A DNA stretch of 53,719 nucleotides from positions 1-53,719 of the forward strand of contig NZ_QFAY01000022.1 of NCBI RefSeq assembly GCF_017884005.1, given 5' to 3'. Below the pieces are notes generated by a model. That model searched no databases. It saw only the letters and a list, made by a program, of their open reading frames with translations, and had not been told where the DNA came from. This document shows, piece after piece, positions 53,645-53,719 of this stretch (the stretch's first letter is position 1; each line of letters begins with the position of its first letter). The translations under genes were made by a program, and so were the position numbers. Origin of the DNA: Streptococcus panodentis. GTDB taxonomy: Bacteria; Bacillota; Bacilli; Lactobacillales; Streptococcaceae.

Positions 53645-53672
53645 AGGCTGAGACAGACTCCCATGATGGCTG
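53644..53672 (+). repeat. Dispersed hairpin repeat B, copy 3
   Basis: GAGGCTGAGACAGACTCCCA followed by TGATGGCTG; starts on the last base of the tetR stop codon and matches 46584-46615. The window ends 47 bases later with no further gene visible. Confidence 0.8.
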
Positions 53673-53719
53673 CGCCCTCACCCACAGAGGGATGGATCTT
53701 TTGGAAGATACCGTATAAA

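Noticed and set aside
1..53719. CRISPR array, tRNA, rRNA, prophage or toxin-antitoxin module
   Set aside because: No regularly spaced repeats, no tRNA-like cloverleaf and no matching protein families were seen; repeats found are few, irregular and dispersed.
1..53719. CiaR-type paired TTTAAG boxes that would mark csRNA genes
   Set aside because: I found single TTTAAG hexamers only, none paired at the required spacing.

Overview
The window looks like chromosomal DNA of a Streptococcus of the oral (sanguinis/gordonii/mitis-like) kind. The grounds are the walRK-type operon with a single-membrane-pass WalK (VicRKX layout), the divergent pepQ/ccpA pair, CpoA-type glycolipid glycosyltransferases, a SlrA-type cyclophilin lipoprotein, an IS1167-like ISL3 element, cre-like sites and dispersed intergenic repeats of streptococcal style. 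The species cannot be fixed from the sequence alone. Most of the window is ordinary core genome. I see no prophage, CRISPR array, tRNA or rRNA.

Layout. 1-4.6 kb: DeoR/LacR-type repressor, an isoprenylcysteine-methyltransferase-like membrane protein, a GNAT acetyltransferase, alanine dehydrogenase (ald, with a cre-like site in its promoter) and phoH. 5-7.5 kb: two minus-strand pairs, cvfB-yozE and pyrH-frr. 7.6-12.5 kb: a two-domain GT8 glycosyltransferase, an APC amino-acid permease, rplK-rplA (each preceded by a probable L1-binding mRNA site) and a DUF3397-type membrane protein. 12.7-16.5 kb: an ISL3-family insertion sequence with a perfect 8-bp target duplication, inserted in the last codons of a P-type ATPase gene; its end supplies a new stop codon and a terminator-like hairpin. 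16.6-23 kb: VOC protein, a fragment of a HAD phosphatase gene, ftsK/spoIIIE-type translocase, PspC-domain protein, an uncharacterised gene overlapping a second VOC gene, NUDIX hydrolase, cyclophilin lipoprotein. 23.4-26.3 kb: vicR-vicK-vicX. 26.5-29.8 kb: polar amino-acid ABC importer. 30-33 kb: T-box leader, a small P-loop kinase gene and thrS. 33-37.7 kb: two glycolipid glycosyltransferases, then ccpA and pepQ divergently. 38-41.8 kb: iron/siderophore-type ABC importer (one permease, one ATPase, one lipoprotein) with an overlapping esterase gene.

41.9-44.4 kb is a decaying DNA-alkylation-repair operon: alkA with several stops and frameshifts, ogt intact, adaA frameshifted with a lost zinc-ligand Cys and cut off, its end fused by deletion to the C-terminal half of an Old Yellow Enzyme gene. 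44.6-53.7 kb: a catechol-dioxygenase-like VOC protein, a YwnA/YwnB-like pair (Rrf2 regulator and NAD(P)-binding protein) sharing TTGTAAC-type motifs in their promoters, a metallophosphoesterase, and a two-gene FtsX-type ABC exporter whose 1144-residue permease carries a coiled coil of about 320 residues. This exporter diverges from a TetR regulator, and the intervening region has three copies of a 13-bp operator-like motif.

I found no clear new defence or metabolic system. The points best worth a second look are the kinase gene placed between the T-box and thrS, the paired L1 sites, the TetR/FtsX exporter with its operators, the siderophore-type importer with an esterase, the collapsed alkylation-repair operon and the dispersed hairpin repeats.
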